Source: a bacterium (GTDB lineage Bacteria; Chloroflexota; Dormibacteria; Aeolococcales; Bog-877). Taken from it: a DNA stretch of 20,817 nt. A program made the translations under genes and the position numbers. The notes below the pieces were generated by a model. That model saw only the letters and a list, made by a program, of their open reading frames with translations, made no database searches and was not told the origin of the DNA. Position 1 is the first letter of the stretch. Each line of letters opens with the position of its first letter. This document shows, one piece after another, positions 15,021 to 20,817 of this stretch. The stretch covers positions 33,013 through 53,829 of the forward strand of contig JAKBTP010000197.1 of assembly GCA_021844355.1 (NCBI GenBank), given 5' to 3'.

Positions 15021-15794
15021 ATGCACTGGCTGACCGTCTGGGAGTTCAACCCCTCGGTATGGGCCGGTTGCGTCCTGGCCCTCGCTGTCTACCGATGGTT
15101 GCCGGGGGCCCGCCGGGACCGGCGGCTGCTCCTCTGGCTGACCGGGGTGCTGGTGATCTTCGTCTCCCTGGAGTCCGCCGTCGACGTGATCGGCGACAAC
15201 TACCTGTTCAGCATGCACATGGCCCAACACCTTCTGCTGGCCATGGTCGGCCCGCCGCTGATGATCCTGGGCCTGCCCCCTCAGACGATCGACGCCCTCC
15301 GGGGGGGATGGGCGGGCCGCGTCGTGCGGGTGATGGTCAACCCATTCTTCGCCGGGCCGACCTACTTCCTGGTGCTGATTGGGTGGCACTGGCCGCCCTT
15401 CTTCGACTACGCCCTGACCCATCCCTTCCTGCACATTCTTCAGCACCTCAGCTTCATCGCCGTGGGCCTTCTCTTCTGGTGGGCCGTCGTGGTGCACCGC
15501 CCCGGCGAGCGCTGGAACCTCAGCGTCCTCGGAGAGGTGGCCTATCTCACCGTGGGCGCCCTGCCGGCGGTGGTGGTGGGGCTGACGGTGGCCCTCCTAC
15601 CGCATGCCGTCTACCGCTTCTACCTGCACCGGGCGCCCCTTCTCGGGATGACAGCGCTCGCCGACCAGCGCCTGGGTGGGATCATCATGTTCGTCTTCGA
15701 CAACGCCCTCATGGTGGGGGTGGCCGGGTGGTATCTCTGGCGCCTCTTCCCCGCCGATGGCGCCGATGAGGCGCGCCTCCGTGCCGGCCCCTGA
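15021..15794 (+). CDS. ctaG: CtaG/Caa3-type cytochrome c oxidase assembly factor
   Basis: This integral membrane protein belongs to the Caa3_CtaG family, required in Bacillus for assembly of caa3-type cytochrome oxidase, probably at the copper centre. The 257 residues contain about seven hydrophobic segments (near 12-28, 36-52, 66-84, 108-125, 136-158, 172-193 and 220-242). Family signatures include FSMHMAQHLLLAMVGPP (63-79), HILQHLSF (138-145) and DQRLGGIIMF (215-224). The histidine pairs in HMAQH and HILQH are candidate metal or haem ligands. The ATG has AGGAG 10 nt upstream. It follows rlmN after 46 nt and overlaps the next gene, so it probably belongs to the same run. This is distinct from the COX11-type proteins also called CtaG. 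Confidence 0.92.
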   Translation: MHWLTVWEFNPSVWAGCVLALAVYRWLPGARRDRRLLLWLTGVLVIFVSLESAVDVIGDNYLFSMHMAQHLLLAMVGPPLMILGLPPQTIDALRGGWAGRVVRVMVNPFFAGPTYFLVLIGWHWPPFFDYALTHPFLHILQHLSFIAVGLLFWWAVVVHRPGERWNLSVLGEVAYLTVGALPAVVVGLTVALLPHAVYRFYLHRAPLLGMTALADQRLGGIIMFVFDNALMVGVAGWYLWRLFPADGADEARLRAGP

Positions 15795-16782
15795 GATCAG
15801 CCCCCGCCCCCCCCTGACGTCCTGGCGCCCCAAGCTGGGCCCGGACTTCCTGGCGGTGGCGCTGGGCGCCCTCTGGCTCGGCGACGCCGTCCTGCAGCTC
15901 CAGCCGCAGATGTTCACGCCGGCCTTCTCGGGCCAGGTGCTGTACAGCACCGCCCTCATGTACCAGCCGCCCTGGCTCAGCGGCTTCCTTTTCGCGGTGG
16001 CCCGGCTGGAGGCCGCCAACCTGACCACCACCACCCTTCTGATCGCCGCGGTCCAGCTGGCGGTCGGCACCGCGCTCCTAGTACCCGCCACCCGCCGAGC
16101 GGGGCTGGTCGCGTCCGCCGCCTGGGCCGCAGTGGTCTGGGCCCTGGGTGAGGGTATGGGATTCCTCGCCACTGGAACTGCCTCCCTCTGGTCTGGGGCG
16201 CCCGGTGCCGCCCTGATCTACCTGGCGCTCTCCATCCTGGCGCTGCGGGGGCGCCGCCACCCCAGCCAGTGGGTCGGGACGGGACTGTGGGTCTGGACCC
16301 TCTATTGGGGGATGGGCGCCCTGCTGGACCTCGCCTGGCGCTACCCACCGGGGGCGGTCATGGCCTACAACCTCCAGTCGGCGGCCCAGTCGGCCCCGGG
16401 CGTGCTGCAGTCCATCGACTACAGGCTGGCCAGACTGGCGTTCCAATTCCAGTGGCCGGTGGTCGTCGGCGTCACCATCGTCTACCTGTTCCTCGCGGCC
16501 GCGGTCTGGAGGGATCCGCTGCGCCGTCCCGCGCTGGTCCTGGGCCTCCTCCTGCTGGCGGCCTTCTGGGTCCTCGGCCAGGGGCTGGGTGGCGTCTTCA
16601 CCGGAGTCGCCACCGACGTCAACTCAGCACCGCTGATGGCCCTGCTGGCAGCCGTGCTCCTCGGCGCCGCTGGCCCCGCCACCGGGACTGATGTCTCCGA
16701 GGTCCTCGACTCGGCAAAAAAAAGAGACCCGGCGATGACCTACTCTCCCACCCCGTTGCCAGGGCAGTACCATCGGCGCTGA
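15781..16782 (+). CDS. Two-fold-repeat integral membrane protein of unknown function
   Basis: The function is unknown. The 333-residue protein has about eight hydrophobic segments in two similar halves. Each half has a W-x-L-G-[EQ]-G-x-G-x3-T-G-x-A motif: LGEGMGFLATGTAS (122-135) and LGQGLGGVFTGVAT (265-278), each followed a few residues later by an Ala-Pro pair and a hydrophobic helix. I recall similar motifs in uncharacterised actinobacterial membrane proteins, but cannot check this. The preferred start is GTG at 15781, with GAGG 9 nt upstream and a 14-nt overlap with ctaG; ATG codons at 15757 and 15766 are alternatives. The frame crosses an A8 run (16716-16723), and residues 316-333 lie antisense to 5S rRNA, so the C terminus is uncertain. 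Linkage to ctaG suggests a respiratory-membrane role by inference. Confidence 0.75.
   Translation: MPAPEISPRPPLTSWRPKLGPDFLAVALGALWLGDAVLQLQPQMFTPAFSGQVLYSTALMYQPPWLSGFLFAVARLEAANLTTTTLLIAAVQLAVGTALLVPATRRAGLVASAAWAAVVWALGEGMGFLATGTASLWSGAPGAALIYLALSILALRGRRHPSQWVGTGLWVWTLYWGMGALLDLAWRYPPGAVMAYNLQSAAQSAPGVLQSIDYRLARLAFQFQWPVVVGVTIVYLFLAAAVWRDPLRRPALVLGLLLLAAFWVLGQGLGGVFTGVATDVNSAPLMALLAAVLLGAAGPATGTDVSEVLDSAKKRDPAMTYSPTPLPGQYHRR
16716..16723 (-). terminator. T8 tract after 5S rRNA, probable rRNA operon terminator
   Basis: On the minus strand eight T residues follow the 5S 3' end after only 2 nt. No separate GC-rich hairpin lies between 5S and the tract, so the 5S terminal helix may act as the stem. 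On the plus strand the same bases are an A8 run inside the membrane-protein frame. Confidence 0.5.
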
Positions 16783-16845
16783 CGGGCTTAACTGCTGTGT
16801 TCGGAATGGGAACAGGTGTTTCCCCGCCGCTATCGTCACCGGATC
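16726..16845 (-). rRNA. rrf: 5S ribosomal RNA
   Basis: Read on the minus strand this is a complete 120-nt 5S rRNA. It contains TTCCCATTCCGAACACAG and GGTGGGAGAGTAGGTC, both typical. Its ends pair as GATCCGGTGA with TCGCCGGGTC-type complementarity (about 10 bp), which fixes the approximate termini. It is the last gene of the operon, about 106 nt after 23S. Confidence 0.95.
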
Positions 16846-16936
16846 TCGATTGTCACATTTGAGGGCGCGCCTCCGGACCTCCGGCGGCGTCGCCCGAGCG
16901 CAGTAGGAGCCCACGTCCCGGGGGCACGCCCGCGAA

Positions 16937-16951
16937 CGGTGTGGCAGAGAT
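16937..16951 (-). other. 3' half of the 23S rRNA processing stem
   Basis: On the minus strand this is ATCTCTGCCACACCG, directly after the mature 23S 3' end. It is complementary, with one bulge, to the sequence just before the 23S 5' end at 19942-19957. Such flanking stems are RNase III substrates in rRNA maturation. Confidence 0.75.
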
Positions 16952-19934
<2,983 letters not shown>

Positions 19935-19941
19935 AAATTTA

Positions 19942-19957
19942 ATCTCTGACCACACGG
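19942..19957 (-). other. 5' half of the 23S rRNA processing stem
   Basis: On the minus strand CCGTGTGGTCAGAGAT pairs with the flank after the 23S 3' end. A short AT-rich segment separates it from the mature 5' end. Complementarity across almost 3 kb strongly supports a processing stem. Confidence 0.75.
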
Positions 19958-19972
19958 CTCGAGAGCGGCGGT

Positions 19973-20030
19973 GCTGGCCAAGGCCAGCCCGCAGATCGAG
20001 ACCGTGCTGCTTCCCGCCCCTGGCGGGAAG
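19973..20030 (-). other. Hairpins in the spacer between tRNA-Ala and 23S
   Basis: Two perfect inverted repeats lie here: GCTGGCC (19973-19979) with GGCCAGC (19982-19988), and a 9-bp stem, 20010-20018 with 20022-20030, around a 3-nt loop. On the transcribed strand neither is followed by a T-tract, so they are more likely spacer structures than terminators. The rest of the 19935-20076 spacer shows nothing I recognise. Confidence 0.55.
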
Positions 20031-20076
20031 TCTTTACTCCTACGCGCTCTTCACTTATTAAGCTGCAGCCGCCGCC

Positions 20077-20149
20077 TGGAGATGAGCGGGCTCGAACCGC
20101 CGGCCTCCTGCTTGCAAAGCAGGCGCTCTGCCAACTGAGCTACATCCCC
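20077..20149 (-). tRNA. tRNA-Ala(UGC)
   Basis: On the minus strand the acceptor GGGGATG pairs with CATCTCC. The D arm is GCTCAGTTGGCAGAGC, the anticodon TGC sits in CTGCTTTGCAAGCAG, and the T arm contains GGTTCGAGCCC. The 73-nt gene ends at the discriminator A and does not encode CCA, unlike the other two tRNAs here. Its place between tRNA-Ile and 23S is the classic spacer order. Confidence 0.95.
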
Positions 20150-20193
20150 GTCCGTGCCAGCGGGTCCGGCCGGGGCTTGCGCGGCTGGCGCCG

Positions 20194-20270
20194 TGGTGGG
20201 CCTTTGTGGACTCGAACCACAGACCTCACGGTTATCAGCCGTGCGCTCTGACCACCTGAGCTAAAGGCCC
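20194..20270 (-). tRNA. tRNA-Ile(GAU)
   Basis: On the minus strand the acceptor GGGCCTT pairs with AAGGCCC. The D arm is GCTCAGGTGGTCAGAGC, the anticodon GAT lies in ACGGCTGATAACCGT, and the T arm is TGTGGTTCGAGTCCACA. Discriminator A and an encoded CCA complete the 77-nt gene. A 44-nt spacer separates it from tRNA-Ala. Confidence 0.96.
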
Positions 20271-20598
20271 GTGGCGCCGGGCGCTACCCCAGCCAAGCTG
20301 GCGGGACGTCCCCGCGCTTGACCGCTGAAAAGTGGAGCGATCCCACGTCCGGCCCCCAAGGGGCTGTTCGATTGTCGTCAGCAGGTTCCCACTGCCACCA
20401 GCAAGCCTGCTCCGCCGCGGGCGGACCTGCCCGGCCTACTTGCCCACTACTCTTGGCGGTGCCCCATGGGCCCGGCGGCGGCGCCGAGGCGCTCGCGACC
20501 AAAGCATCATGGGCCGCTAGTCTTCGCGGTTTGGACCGGGCATTACTGCTCTGCCTGAGTTGACCTCCGTTGTGGCGTCACCACAACGAAGCTCCTTA
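20271..20598 (-). other. Internal transcribed spacer, 16S to tRNA-Ile
   Basis: About 328 nt with no gene. Just after 16S there is an inverted repeat, CGTTGTGG (20568-20575) with CCACAACG (20581-20588), around a 5-nt loop, a likely processing or folding element. The first spacer bases on the transcribed strand, TAAGGAGC, are complementary to the 16S 3' tail. The remainder is GC-rich without a recognised motif. Confidence 0.6.

Positions 20599-20817
<219 letters not shown>

Noticed and set aside
13868..15049. Long minus-strand open frame (about 393 codons) over rlmN
   Set aside because: It is antisense to an unmistakable RlmN with all catalytic cysteines. The composition is that of an antisense shadow.

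Overview
This is a GC-rich bacterial chromosome segment made almost entirely of housekeeping genes, packed in short operons with overlapping starts and stops. I see no prophage, insertion sequence, CRISPR array or defence island. Several features suggest a high-GC monoderm-type lineage. The L28 protein has a four-cysteine zinc ribbon. The rpmB gene is divergent from an Asp23–FakA–DegV operon, as I recall from Firmicutes. HemH resembles the Bacillus coproporphyrin ferrochelatase and sits beside HemY, and there is a CtaG-type oxidase assembly factor. The small membrane protein beside ctaG resembles an actinobacterial family. I lean towards Dormibacterota, Chloroflexota or a deep actinobacterial relative. 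That placement is inference; the partial 16S at the right edge could settle it.

Left part (1-3219): a minus-strand operon asp23/yloU – fakA – fakB encodes a fatty-acid kinase and its DegV-type carrier. It is divergent from rpmB. Next (3515-6763) a GT4 glycosyltransferase and a glycogen-debranching-type glucosidase converge, and their coding regions overlap by 222 nt. A tRNA-Leu(GAG) gene is divergent from the debranching gene.

Middle (7209-10721): a minus-strand operon E1-alpha – E1-beta – E2 of a 2-oxo acid dehydrogenase complex. E2 carries two lipoyl domains whose DNA is nearly identical, which points to a recent duplication or gene conversion. E3 is not in the window.

Right-middle (10884-16782): a six-gene plus-strand run hemH – hemY – folE – rlmN – ctaG – membrane protein. 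All junctions overlap by 4 to 14 nt except a 46-nt gap before ctaG. It links late haem synthesis, a pterin/folate entry enzyme, rRNA/tRNA methylation and cytochrome oxidase assembly. The last open frame runs into the antisense strand of the 5S rRNA gene.

Right end (16726-20817): a minus-strand rRNA operon in the order 16S (3' end only, cut by the window) – tRNA-Ile(GAU) – tRNA-Ala(UGC) – 23S – 5S. It is transcribed head-on against the haem run. Sequences flanking 23S can form the expected processing stem, and a T8 tract follows 5S.

The points most worth a second look are the near-identical lipoyl repeat, the convergent 222-nt coding overlap, the two-fold repeat in the CtaG-linked membrane protein together with its collision with 5S, and a recurrent GGTA-type -10 motif at plus-strand starts. 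I did not find a clearly novel multi-gene system.
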